From an uncultured Eubacteriales bacterium (lineage in GTDB: Bacteria; Bacillota; Clostridia; Christensenellales; Aristaeellaceae): DNA of 57,266 nucleotides. The stretch lies in NCBI GenBank assembly GCA_902761825.1, contig CACWLY010000004.1:1-57266 (forward strand), read 5' to 3'. Position 1 is the stretch's first letter, and every line of letters begins with the position of its first letter. Positions 43,906 to 51,987 of the stretch are shown in pieces. The notes below the pieces were generated by a model that saw only the letters and a program-made list of their open reading frames with translations, ran no database searches and was not told the origin of the DNA. The translations under genes were made by a program, and so were the position numbers.

Positions 43906-45276
43906 ATGAAAGAACTGACGCCCCGCGAGATCGTAAGGGAACTGGATCGCTACATCATCGGCCAGGAAGAAGCGAAAAGGGCCGTCGCCATCGCGCTGCG
44001 CAACCGCTATCGCCGCGCGCGGGTCAATGAAGCGATGCGGGAAGAGATTTTTCCCAAGAATATATTGATGGTCGGCCCGACGGGCGTTGGCAAAACGGAG
44101 ATCGCCCGCCGCCTGGCCAAGCTGGTGCAGGCGCCCTTCGTCAAGGTGGAAGCAACCAAATTTACCGAGGTCGGCTATGTTGGCCGCGACGTGGAAAGCA
44201 TCATCCGCGATCTGGTGGAGAACGCCGTGCGCATGGTGCGCGACGAGCACGAAGCGAAGGTGCGCACGCGGGCTGAAGTGCTGGCCGAGGATCGGCTCGT
44301 GAATCTGATCGTTCATCCGCCCAAGAAGCCCACGAACAATCCCTTCCAGATGCTGATCGCCCCGCAAAGCAGCTCGGAGCCCGTGATCTCGGATGAGGAG
44401 AAGGAGCGTTTGCGCGGCCGCCGCGATGAAGTCCGCGATCAGCTGCGCAAAGGGCTGATGGAGGAAACCGAGATCGAGATCGAGGTCAGCGAAAAAACGC
44501 CGGAGCTCGAGGTGGGCGGCAACGCCATCAATCTGGGGGATATGATGGGCGGCTTTATGCCCAAGCGCACAAAGCAGCGCCGCATGAAGATCAAGGACGC
44601 CAGGAAGATCCTGGTGGAGGAAGAAGCCGAAAAGCTGATCGACCAGGACGCCGTGCAGGAAGAGGCCGTGCGCCGCGCAGAACAGAACGGCATCATTTTC
44701 CTGGATGAGATCGACAAGGTGGCTGGCCATGGCGGCGGCCACGGGCCGGACGTATCCCGGGAAGGCGTGCAGCGCGACATCCTGCCCATCGTGGAGGGCA
44801 GCACGGTCAACACAAAATACGGGCCGGTCAAGACCGATTTCATGCTGTTTATCGCCGCGGGCGCTTTCCATGTGGCGAAGATCAGCGATCTGATCCCTGA
44901 GCTGCAGGGACGTTTCCCTGTCCGCGTCAATCTCAAGAGCCTGACCCGCGAGGATTTTGTCAACATCCTGGTGAAGCCCGATAACGCGTTGACCCGTCAG
45001 TATGCCGCCCTGCTCGAAACCGATAAGGTGCATCTGACGTTCGACGAGGCTGCGCTCAAAGACATCGCCGAAGCCGCCTTCGTCGCCAATGAATCCGGCG
45101 AGGATATCGGAGCGCGCCGCCTGCATGCGGTCTTTGAAGAGCTGCTGGAGGATATTTCCTTCAACGCGGGCGGGGACGAGATGCCCGACGTATACCTGAA
45201 CATCACGCCCGATTACGTGCGCGAGCATCTGAGCACCTTCCATCAGCCGATGGATACGAGAAAGTATATCCTGTAA
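43906..45276 (+). CDS. hslU: ATP-dependent protease ATPase subunit HslU (ClpY)
   Basis: AAA+ unfoldase that feeds HslV, 456 aa. 'TPREIVRELDRYIIGQEEAK' opens the protein. Walker A is 'MVGPTGVGKTEIARRLA', the pore motif is 'KFTEVGYVGRDVES', and Walker B is 'NGIIFLDEIDKVA'. An I-domain insertion lies between them. The C-terminus 'MDTRKYIL' is the tail that docks into HslV. codY, often next in Firmicutes, is not here. A repeat element starts at the stop codon itself. Confidence 0.96.
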   Translation: MKELTPREIVRELDRYIIGQEEAKRAVAIALRNRYRRARVNEAMREEIFPKNILMVGPTGVGKTEIARRLAKLVQAPFVKVEATKFTEVGYVGRDVESIIRDLVENAVRMVRDEHEAKVRTRAEVLAEDRLVNLIVHPPKKPTNNPFQMLIAPQSSSEPVISDEEKERLRGRRDEVRDQLRKGLMEETEIEIEVSEKTPELEVGGNAINLGDMMGGFMPKRTKQRRMKIKDARKILVEEEAEKLIDQDAVQEEAVRRAEQNGIIFLDEIDKVAGHGGGHGPDVSREGVQRDILPIVEGSTVNTKYGPVKTDFMLFIAAGAFHVAKISDLIPELQGRFPVRVNLKSLTREDFVNILVKPDNALTRQYAALLETDKVHLTFDEAALKDIAEAAFVANESGEDIGARRLHAVFEELLEDISFNAGGDEMPDVYLNITPDYVREHLSTFHQPMDTRKYIL

Positions 45277-45484
45277 TACTGTTCTCTGGCTAAAAGATTA
45301 TCAGATTTGAAATGGATTTTTTGTTCTGGCTAAGCTGAATGAAGGGAGGCGTAGCAGCGCTACGTTGACCGGAGTAGCGCCGAACGCAGTGAGGCTGAGG
45401 GCGGGCAATCCTGCAGATTGCCGCCCGAAACCCGCGCGCAAAAAGACACTCAAAGATGATGAGATTTTAGCCTGAGAACAGTAT
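45276..45484. repeat. 209-bp intergenic element with about 35-bp imperfect terminal inverted repeats
   Basis: The left end is ATACTGTTCTC-T-GGCTAAAA..., and the reverse complement of the right end is ATACTGTTCTC-A-GGCTAAAA..., with similarity continuing through ATCA and TTTGA. A 26-base internal block (45348-45373) recurs in inverted orientation at 10586-10611. The stretch also holds GGGCGGCAATC/GATTGCCCGCC-like pairing. It lacks an open frame and begins on the last base of hslU. Size and structure fit a MITE. Confidence 0.75.
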
Positions 45485-45534
45485 AAAACAAAAAAATAAG
45501 AAAGCCCCTTCCGCGTTTGTCGGAAGGGGCTTTC
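45484..45534 (-). terminator. Rho-independent terminator of the coiled-coil protein gene
   Basis: A 14-bp stem GAAAGCCCCTTCCG/CGGAAGGGGCTTTC with a 7-base loop is followed on the minus strand by TTATTTTTTTG. It may also end hslU transcripts from the other side. Confidence 0.85.
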
Positions 45535-45546
45535 TGAGCGTTGGGA

Positions 45547-46767
45547 TTATTTGATCAGATCAAGCAGAGCCTGCAGGGCTTCCTGATAAGCCTCGTCGGC
45601 GGCGTCACGGTTTTCATCGGTGGCCTTGTCGTACGCGTCGACAGATTCTTTCAGGGCGTTCGCCGCGGTAACGATCTCCGCGGATTTCGCGTTCTCTTCC
45701 TTCTGAGCCTTCAGCTCTTCGGCGGCTTTCTCGGCGGCCTGAGCGGCTTCGGCCTTGGCGTCCTCCAGCGCTTTGGCGTCGTCGGCTTTCACTTTTTCAA
45801 GCTCGGCGGCAGCGTCGGCCTTCGCCTTATCGAGCGCGGCGGCGGCGTCAGCCTTTGCCTTTTCCAGCGCGGCGGTGGCGTCGGCTTTCACTTTTTCAAG
45901 CTCGGCAGCGGCGTCGGCCTTCGCCTTCTCCAGCGTGGCGGCAGCCTCTTCAGCAGCCTTGGCGGCGTCGGCCTTGGCGGCATCCAGCGCAACGGCGGCG
46001 GCTTCGGCGGCCTGAGCGGCTTCGGCCTTGAAGGCTTCAAATTCGGCGGAAGCGTTTTCCGCGGTCTGATTGGCTTTTTCCCTGAGGGAGTTCAGCGCTT
46101 CTTCGGCAGCCTTTTCGGCTTCGGCTTTGGCTTCCGCCAGCTTGGCGGCGGCTTCCTCCGCGGACTTTGAAGCGCTGGCCTTCAGCGCATCCAGATCAGC
46201 GGCGGCTTTCTCGGCGGCTTCTTTCGCGCTGGCAGTCAGCTTATCGATCGACAGGTTCAGGCCGGTTACTTCTTCTTCCTTGGCGGCCAGGGCGGCGGCG
46301 GATTCTTCGACTTTCGCAGTCGCGTCTGCCAGAGCGGCCTCGGTTTCAGCGATCTTCGCGTTGGCGGCGTCCAGCGCGGCTTTCGCTTCTGCGGCAGCCT
46401 TGGCGGACGTATCCTGCAGCGCCTTCAGGTCGGCGGCGCTCTTCTCGGCCGCGTCCTTGACCTGGGCCAGCTCGGCGTTTACGGCGTCGAGTTCGGCCTG
46501 AGCGGCCGCTTTCGCGCTTTCAAGCTCGGCGGCGGCAGCTTCGGCGGCGGCGGCATCGTTCTTTGCGGTATCCAGTTCGGCGTTCAGCGCGGCCAATTTG
46601 GTATCGGCTTCAGCCTGGAGATCGTTTTTTTCACTGCGAAGGGTTTCGTTGGCGCTGCTCAGACTGTTCTTTTCATTGCGGAGCGTGCTGTTGGCGCTGA
46701 TGAAGAAGATCAACGCAATGACTGCAGCCAGGGCGACGAGCAACGGGATCAATGTGCTTTTCTTCAT
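45547..46767 (-). CDS. Membrane-anchored alanine-rich coiled-coil protein with 11-residue repeats
   Basis: 406 aa from the ATG at 46767 (GGAGG 8 bases upstream). One N-terminal helix ('LIPLLVALAAVIALIFFISA') anchors it. Nearly all the rest is Ala, Glu, Lys, Asp and Leu with no Pro or Gly runs, so it should be one long rod. Between about residues 240 and 370 an 11-residue unit repeats, for example 'KADAAAELEKV', 'KADATAALEKA' and 'KADAAAALDKA'. Eleven-residue periods give a near-straight coiled coil, as in LEA or apolipoprotein-like proteins. I know of no function. Orientation is probably with the rod outside, so it may be a spacer or scaffold at the surface. Confidence 0.8.
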   Translation of the reverse strand: MKKSTLIPLLVALAAVIALIFFISANSTLRNEKNSLSSANETLRSEKNDLQAEADTKLAALNAELDTAKNDAAAAEAAAAELESAKAAAQAELDAVNAELAQVKDAAEKSAADLKALQDTSAKAAAEAKAALDAANAKIAETEAALADATAKVEESAAALAAKEEEVTGLNLSIDKLTASAKEAAEKAAADLDALKASASKSAEEAAAKLAEAKAEAEKAAEEALNSLREKANQTAENASAEFEAFKAEAAQAAEAAAVALDAAKADAAKAAEEAAATLEKAKADAAAELEKVKADATAALEKAKADAAAALDKAKADAAAELEKVKADDAKALEDAKAEAAQAAEKAAEELKAQKEENAKSAEIVTAANALKESVDAYDKATDENRDAADEAYQEALQALLDLIK

Positions 46768-46875
46768 AATCGAATCCTCCATTTTGTATTTACTTGATTT
46801 TATGATCGGTTCCATTATAACATAATCATATAAACTATTCCATTGCAAATAGAAAAATCCTGCCGACGGCAATTT

Positions 46876-46920
46876 AAAAAACAACATAAAAACATGCGTC
46901 CCGGAAAGCGGAACGCATGT
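46876..46920 (-). terminator. Rho-independent terminator of scpA-scpB
   Basis: ACATGCGT (46892-46899) and ACGCATGT (46913-46920) with inner CCGG/GCGG pairing form a hairpin. On the minus strand TTTTATGTTGTTTTTT follows. Confidence 0.82.
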
Positions 46921-46924
46921 TCAT

Positions 46925-47464
46925 TCACGGAGTGAGCGGCTCGTCCTCTTCGGCAGACGGCGGCTCGGGCGGCTTGGGCAGGTCTTCAAGCGTCGTCAGC
47001 CCGAAATGCGAAAGGAAAGCGTCGGTGGTTCCGTACAGGATAGGACGGCCCAGCGCTTCCTTGCGGCCTACCTCTTCGATCAGCCCCTTGTTTACCAGCG
47101 ACTGCACCGAATAATCGCATTTGACGCCGCGCACGGCCTCGATCTCGAGCTTGGTCACGGGCTGTTTATAGGCGACTACGGCCAGCGTCTCCAGGGCGGC
47201 CTGAGAGAGGGATTGCTTCTGGATGGGCTGCAGCAGCTTTTCGATCTGCGGCGCGTAATCGGCGCGTGTGGAAAGCTGTATGTGAGAGCCGAAGCGCTTG
47301 AGACAGATACCCCGCCGGTTGTAATCGTAATCGCTGGCCAATTCATCGGCGGCGGCGCTGATCTCCAGCTCGGTCACTTCCAGCGCGTGCGCGAGAGCCG
47401 CGATCTGCAGCGGTTCGCCTGATACGAACAGGATGGCTTCCAGCACTTTGCTAAGTTCGGTCAT
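46925..47464 (-). CDS. scpB: Segregation and condensation protein B
   Basis: Winged-helix subunit of the SMC-ScpAB complex that organises and segregates the chromosome. 179 aa, normal length. 'LSKVLEAILFVSGEPLQIAALAHAL' (first part) and 'QAALETLAVVAYKQPVTKLEI' (latter part) are the two winged-helix blocks; 'GRKEALGRPILYGTTDAFL' closes the domain. It lies 22 bases after scpA. The tail is Pro- and Glu-rich and likely disordered. Confidence 0.95.
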   Translation of the reverse strand: MTELSKVLEAILFVSGEPLQIAALAHALEVTELEISAAADELASDYDYNRRGICLKRFGSHIQLSTRADYAPQIEKLLQPIQKQSLSQAALETLAVVAYKQPVTKLEIEAVRGVKCDYSVQSLVNKGLIEEVGRKEALGRPILYGTTDAFLSHFGLTTLEDLPKPPEPPSAEEDEPLTP

Positions 47465-47486
47465 CTGGTGAAAACTCCTCGTTTGA

Positions 47487-48197
47487 TTATACGCAGGAAA
47501 CGGTTATATCGCCGTATATGCCTTCCTGCGCAAAAGTGATCTTGCCAAGCTTGAGCAGTTCCAGCATGGCCATGAACAGCGTGACCACTTCTTCCCGCGA
47601 CGGATTGACGCTGAGCAGGGAAAACAGAGGGACGGCGCCGTGCCGGACATATCGCAGGATATGGGCCATGCACATGGGAACGGTATGCTCGTCCCTTACG
47701 ATGTTGCGCACGCGCGCGGGGCCTTCCCCGATGTCTTTGGGCGTCCGGGCCATGACGCGGGCGAAGGCGTTCAGCAGGCCTTCCAGCGTAAGCCCGGTTA
47801 TTTCAAAGCTCGGCGGCGGCAAAGGGTATTCCTCGGGCAGCTTGCTGTATACCAGCGCCGCCGCCTTTTCAAAGGACTGCATGTCCTGCGCGATCTGCTT
47901 GAAAGCGGCGTATTCTTCCAATTGGCGGATGAAGGCGGCCTCGGGGTCCTCTTCCTCCTCTGCGGGCGGACGGGGGAGGAGCTTGTAGCTTTTGATTTCC
48001 AGCAGCCGTGCGGCGACCGAAATAAACGCGCTTGCCTCTTCCATGTCCAGCTCGGGAGAGGTCTGCACGGCCTGGATATACTGATCGGTGATCTCGGAAA
48101 TAAAGATATCCCGGATATCGATTTTGGCCTTGTCCAGCATGTACAGCAGCATATCCAGCGGGCCGTCAAACTGACTCAGATGATACGTAATTTCCAT
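47487..48197 (-). CDS. scpA: Segregation and condensation protein A
   Basis: Kleisin subunit that bridges SMC heads and binds ScpB. 236 aa. The N-terminal block 'YHLSQFDGPLDMLLYMLDKA' and 'DIRDIFISEITDQYIQAV' is the ScpA hallmark; 'ASAFISVAARLLEIKSYKLL' follows. An acidic linker ('EEEEDPEAA') leads to a C-terminal winged helix ('EEVVTLFMAMLELLKLGKI'). It starts 9 bases after the M50 protease gene, so the three are one transcript. Confidence 0.95.
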   Translation of the reverse strand: MEITYHLSQFDGPLDMLLYMLDKAKIDIRDIFISEITDQYIQAVQTSPELDMEEASAFISVAARLLEIKSYKLLPRPPAEEEEDPEAAFIRQLEEYAAFKQIAQDMQSFEKAAALVYSKLPEEYPLPPPSFEITGLTLEGLLNAFARVMARTPKDIGEGPARVRNIVRDEHTVPMCMAHILRYVRHGAVPLFSLLSVNPSREEVVTLFMAMLELLKLGKITFAQEGIYGDITVSCV

Positions 48198-48206
48198 GAA
48201 AGCACC

Positions 48207-49034
48207 TCAGGACAGCCCGAATAAGGCCAGGAAAAAGCGCAGAACGCCGCCCTGGATGAAATGCGTGACGGCGGAGATCAGCCGGGAGAAGATGTCGGTG
48301 GCGTTCATCAGCACCAGAAGCGCCAGCATCGATACGCGGAAAGCCTGGGCGTTCAGCTGCAGACGTCCCCGCAGAAGGATATCGTTGAATACGTGAAATC
48401 CGTCCAGCGGGGGGAACGGAAGAAGATTGAAAACGCACATGCCGAGATTGCAGAAAGCGAACTGATACAGAAAACGCTGCACGTGGATCAGCCAGGGCGT
48501 CTGCATGTACTGCGCGGCGTTCAGCACGTTGTAATAGCCGTCGCCCGTCGCTTCGACCCAGATATAGTTGCTGTTCTGCATGATCTGCATGAAATTGGTG
48601 CCGGAAAAGGACAGAAAATCGGTGCGCGTAGTCAGCGGCCGCGAAAGGCGGAAAACTTCGGGCATCCAAAGCTTTTCGTTTACGGCAACCATCAGCAGCG
48701 TGGCCAGCGCGAACAGAAAGAAGTTCATGGTCACGCCGGCGGCAGAGACCAGAAGGTCATCCCTGCGGCCATGACGGAAATTGCGGGGGTTGACGGGCAC
48801 CGGCTTGGCCCAGCCCATGCCCACGGTGAACATCATGAGCGTGCCGATCGGGCTCAGGTGCCTGAATGGATTGAGCGTCAGTCGCCCCATATCCCTGGCC
48901 GTATTGTCGCCGCACAGATAAGCCACATAGCCATGGGAAAGCTCATGCAGCGTCAGGGCGATCAGCACCGCCGGGGCACGGTACAGCATGAAGGTAAAGA
49001 ATCCAAGCGGATCCGAGCGCATCCATTCCAGCAA
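48207..49034 (-). CDS. Site-2-protease-like M50 membrane metallopeptidase
   Basis: Intramembrane zinc protease, 275 aa, with about six helices. The zinc motif HExxH is in 'LIALTLHELSHGYVAYLCGD' near residue 30, and the third ligand is the Asp in 'NLLPFPPLDGFHVFND'. It is of the short FtsH-linked/YwhC-like type without a PDZ domain. The start is a TTG at 49034 with GGAGG exactly 8 bases before it; an ATG at 49022 is less well placed. M50-scpA-scpB is a common Firmicutes order. Substrate unknown. Confidence 0.9.
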   Translation of the reverse strand: MLEWMRSDPLGFFTFMLYRAPAVLIALTLHELSHGYVAYLCGDNTARDMGRLTLNPFRHLSPIGTLMMFTVGMGWAKPVPVNPRNFRHGRRDDLLVSAAGVTMNFFLFALATLLMVAVNEKLWMPEVFRLSRPLTTRTDFLSFSGTNFMQIMQNSNYIWVEATGDGYYNVLNAAQYMQTPWLIHVQRFLYQFAFCNLGMCVFNLLPFPPLDGFHVFNDILLRGRLQLNAQAFRVSMLALLVLMNATDIFSRLISAVTHFIQGGVLRFFLALFGLS

Positions 49035-49065
49035 AACCGAGGCCTCCGAAAAAAGATTTCAGAAT

Positions 49066-49094
49066 ATTATACTGCACGGGCGAAAAAATGGCAA
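49066..49094 (-). promoter_or_regulatory. Promoter of the M50-scpA-scpB operon
   Basis: On the minus strand TTGCCA (49094-49089) and TATAAT (49071-49066) are 17 bases apart, 31 bases before the TTG start. Confidence 0.75.
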
Positions 49095-49114
49095 GCAAAA
49101 GCAAGTTGAGGGGA

Positions 49115-49153
49115 TAATAAACCGGCCGGCGCGTTCGGGACCGAAGCGCCGGC
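49115..49153 (-). terminator. Probable terminator after ddl
   Basis: GCCGGCGCGTTCGG (49125-49138) pairs with CCGAAGCGCCGGC (49141-49153) with one bulge. TTTATTAT follows on the minus strand. Confidence 0.65.
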
Positions 49154-49178
49154 TGATGCAATATGCGAAGAAAACGCG

Positions 49179-50375
49179 TTACAGCTTCCCGCCTTTTTTG
49201 CCGCCCAGCACGACGCCGCTGAGGATATCGCTGGTATAGGCATAGTTGTTTTCGTTCTTTTCAGCAAACGCGCGGTTGGCGTATTCCACCAGCTTATCGA
49301 TCAATTGGGAATACGGCATGCCGCTCTCCTGCCACAGATAAAAAGCCATGGAACCGGGAATGGTGTTGATTTCGGTGATATACAGTTCGTCGTTTCCGGT
49401 GAGCATATAGTCTATGCGCACCACGCCTTTGCAGTCCAGGGCGCGGAAAATCTGTTTGCTCAGCTCCTCGATGCGGCCGATCATATCCTCGCCTACCGGC
49501 GCGGGCATGACCCGTTTCAGCGAAGCCATGCCTTTGCTGCCGCTGCCCGCCAGATACTTGTCGGCGAAATCCAGCAGGTCGCCGCCCGACGTGGTGGGCA
49601 TTTCGGTGACGGACGCGCTGACCTCGCTATCGAAACCCAGAACCGAGCAGTTGACTTCGATGGGATGATCAAGGCCTTTCTCCACCAAAACCCGGCGGTC
49701 ATAGGAAAAGGCCAGATCAAGCGCTTCGCGCAGTTCTTCCCGGCTGTCCGCCCGGCTGACGCCAATGGAGCTGCCCAGGCAGCTCGGCTTGCAGAAAACG
49801 GGATAGGGCAGTTTTTCTTCCACGCGGTTCATTACGGCCTCGGGATCGGCGCGCCATTCGCTTCGCAGGGCGTAAAGATCGGGAAGCACGGGGAAGCCCA
49901 TGCCGCGGAATACCTGCTTCATCATGATCTTGTCCATGCCCACGGCCGATCCGCAGACGCCCGTGGAGGAATAGGGGATATTCGCCAGCTCCAGCAGACC
50001 CTGCAGCGTGCCGTCCTCTCCGTGAAGGCCGTGCATAACGGGAATGACGCAGTCGAGCTTGGTCACGGTCACGGGCAGCACGCCTTTGGCGAACAATCCT
50101 TTTTCCTGCTCATAGGTGATCAGCGCGCCGCTGCCGGCCGTCATATCCAGGGTCACCCGGGTGATCCCTTTCCCATAGGGGTCGAACGGGGTATAGGTAT
50201 GGATATCGAGCAGCTTTTCGCCGGTGTACCAGCGGCCGTCCTTGGCGATATAGATCGGCCACACGTCATATTTGCCGCGGTCGGCGGATCGGGCCAGCTG
50301 TACGCCGCTGATGATGGAAACCTCGTGTTCGCAGCTGCGGCTGCCGAATACAACGCCCAGTTGGATTTTTGCCAT
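49179..50375 (-). CDS. ddl: D-alanine--D-alanine ligase
   Basis: ATP-grasp enzyme making the D-Ala-D-Ala dipeptide for peptidoglycan. 398 aa, slightly longer than E. coli DdlB. 'GVVFGSRSCEHEVSIISG' opens the protein. 'MHGLHGEDGTLQGLLELANI', 'CKPSCLGSSIGVSRADSREE' and the metal-binding 'EINTIPGSMAFYLWQESG' are the family motifs. It lies 15 bases after murF, its direct user, so the pair is a functional operon. Whether it makes D-Ala-D-Ala or a D-Ala-D-Ser/Lac variant cannot be told by eye. Confidence 0.94.
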   Translation of the reverse strand: MAKIQLGVVFGSRSCEHEVSIISGVQLARSADRGKYDVWPIYIAKDGRWYTGEKLLDIHTYTPFDPYGKGITRVTLDMTAGSGALITYEQEKGLFAKGVLPVTVTKLDCVIPVMHGLHGEDGTLQGLLELANIPYSSTGVCGSAVGMDKIMMKQVFRGMGFPVLPDLYALRSEWRADPEAVMNRVEEKLPYPVFCKPSCLGSSIGVSRADSREELREALDLAFSYDRRVLVEKGLDHPIEVNCSVLGFDSEVSASVTEMPTTSGGDLLDFADKYLAGSGSKGMASLKRVMPAPVGEDMIGRIEELSKQIFRALDCKGVVRIDYMLTGNDELYITEINTIPGSMAFYLWQESGMPYSQLIDKLVEYANRAFAEKNENNYAYTSDILSGVVLGGKKGGKL

Positions 50376-50390
50376 GTCGATGCCTCCTGA

Positions 50391-51977
50391 TCAGGTTTCG
50401 GAATAATGATCGGGCAGGTCGTTTTCATACAGAATAAAGTCGCCTGCCCGCATGAAGCCGTTCAGCCATGCCGTAGCGTCGCTCAGGGTGGAGAAAACAT
50501 GCATGTCGTCCGCCGGGTATCCGGCGTCGATCAGCCCCTTCTGAATGGGAAGGGTGTGTTTTTTGCCGATCAGAACGCATACGTCGGCGGCGCTTGCCAT
50601 TTCACGGCCGAATTCCTGGTTGAATTCATCCTCTTTGCTGCCCAGCTCCACCATGCCCGGCGTCACGATGATGCGCCGTCCGGGAAAACGGCTGAGCACG
50701 TCCAGCGCGGCTTTTGCTCCGGTGGGATTGCTGTTGAAGGCGTCGTCGATCACCGTTACGCCGCCCGCCGTTTTCAGCAGCTGCAGACGGTGCTCCACCG
50801 GGTTCAGCTGGCTGATGCCGCGCTGTATCTGCGCGTCGCTCAGGCCCAGATGCTCCGCGACCGCGCAGGCGAGCAGGATGTTGCTGATGTTATGCGCGCC
50901 CAGCATGCGGGTCTGGCAGGGAAGCCTGCGCCCGTCCCTGAAGCACAGCGTAAAGCCGGAACCCAGGGCAGATACTTGCACATCTTCCGCCCATACGTCG
51001 CCGCCTTTGCGGCCGACGACGGCTTTGGGCGTGTTCAGCGTTTTTTCGTACAGATCGGCGCAGATGCCGCCGTCGTCGTTGAATACGGCGAGACCGTCTG
51101 ACGGAATAGCGCGTATCAGATCATATTTGGTGGCGATAATGTTGTCCAGCGTCTTGAAGGTATCCAGATGCTGAGGCCCTACGGAAACCAGCACGCCGAT
51201 CGTTGGATGAATGAAATCGGTCAGTTCCTTGATATCCTTGCGGTGCCGCGCGCCCATTTCAGCCAAAAAGACCTGATGCGCGGGCTCCAGCCGCTCGCGG
51301 ATCACCCGCGTCAGGCCCATCGGCGTATTAAAGCTGGCCGGAGTAGATAGAACGTTGTATTTTTGTGATAGAATAACGTACAGAATATTCTTGACGCTGG
51401 TCTTTCCGTAGCTTCCGGTTATCCCGATACGGATCAGACCTTGCTGCGCGTTCATCCTGCGCTGCGCGTCCCGCATATACATGCGGTTGATGGCTTTTTC
51501 GACGGGCAGGGCGATCAGAGCGGCCAGCGCGACAAGCAGGGGAAGCGCGATCACGAAGGCCGGCGATATCCCGCAGAAGATAAGGAGCACGGCTGCCAGC
51601 GCGATATACAGGCGCTTCATGCGCGCGGTCAGGACGAAGGGCTTTTTTTCTTTTCCTTTTTGAAACCAGGCCGAGACGAAAACGCCGACGGCCAGGATCG
51701 CGCCGGAAAACAGGCCCATGATGCAGATCAGCTTCCAGACGCGCTTGGGATCGGCCGATTCATACAGCGCTTTTCCAGCCCATGAAAGGAGAAAGCTGAA
51801 GACGCCCAGCAGTGCGGGCGGCAGCAAAGCGACGCGCCATTGCCGCAGTACGGTTTTGAAATACCCGTAAAACTGATAGCTTTCCAGCTGGAAATAATGC
51901 AGCAGCTTTCTGGCGCACAGAAGCGCGGCCGCGGCGGCGGCCAGGCTTGGCAGATGGGAGAAAAGACAGGTCAGCAA
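50391..51977 (-). CDS. murF: MurF-type Mur ligase with an N-terminal membrane domain
   Basis: Adds D-Ala-D-Ala to the UDP-MurNAc-tripeptide. 528 aa. The ATP-binding P-loop is 'IGITGSYGKTSVKNIL' near residue 190. 'TPASFNTPMGLTRVIRE', 'FLAEMGARHRKDIKEL', 'GVLVSVGPQHLDTF' and 'VIDDAFNSNPTGAKAALDVL' follow in MurF order. The usual N-terminal UDP-MurNAc-binding domain is missing. In its place residues 1-170 hold about five membrane helices ('LAAAAAALLCARKLL', 'VALLPPALLGVFSFLLSW' and others). The ligase would thus be fixed at the membrane. It starts 10 bases after the hydrolase gene and is followed by ddl. Confidence 0.88.
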   Translation of the reverse strand: MLTCLFSHLPSLAAAAAALLCARKLLHYFQLESYQFYGYFKTVLRQWRVALLPPALLGVFSFLLSWAGKALYESADPKRVWKLICIMGLFSGAILAVGVFVSAWFQKGKEKKPFVLTARMKRLYIALAAVLLIFCGISPAFVIALPLLVALAALIALPVEKAINRMYMRDAQRRMNAQQGLIRIGITGSYGKTSVKNILYVILSQKYNVLSTPASFNTPMGLTRVIRERLEPAHQVFLAEMGARHRKDIKELTDFIHPTIGVLVSVGPQHLDTFKTLDNIIATKYDLIRAIPSDGLAVFNDDGGICADLYEKTLNTPKAVVGRKGGDVWAEDVQVSALGSGFTLCFRDGRRLPCQTRMLGAHNISNILLACAVAEHLGLSDAQIQRGISQLNPVEHRLQLLKTAGGVTVIDDAFNSNPTGAKAALDVLSRFPGRRIIVTPGMVELGSKEDEFNQEFGREMASAADVCVLIGKKHTLPIQKGLIDAGYPADDMHVFSTLSDATAWLNGFMRAGDFILYENDLPDHYSET

Positions 51978-51987
51978 AGTACGTACC

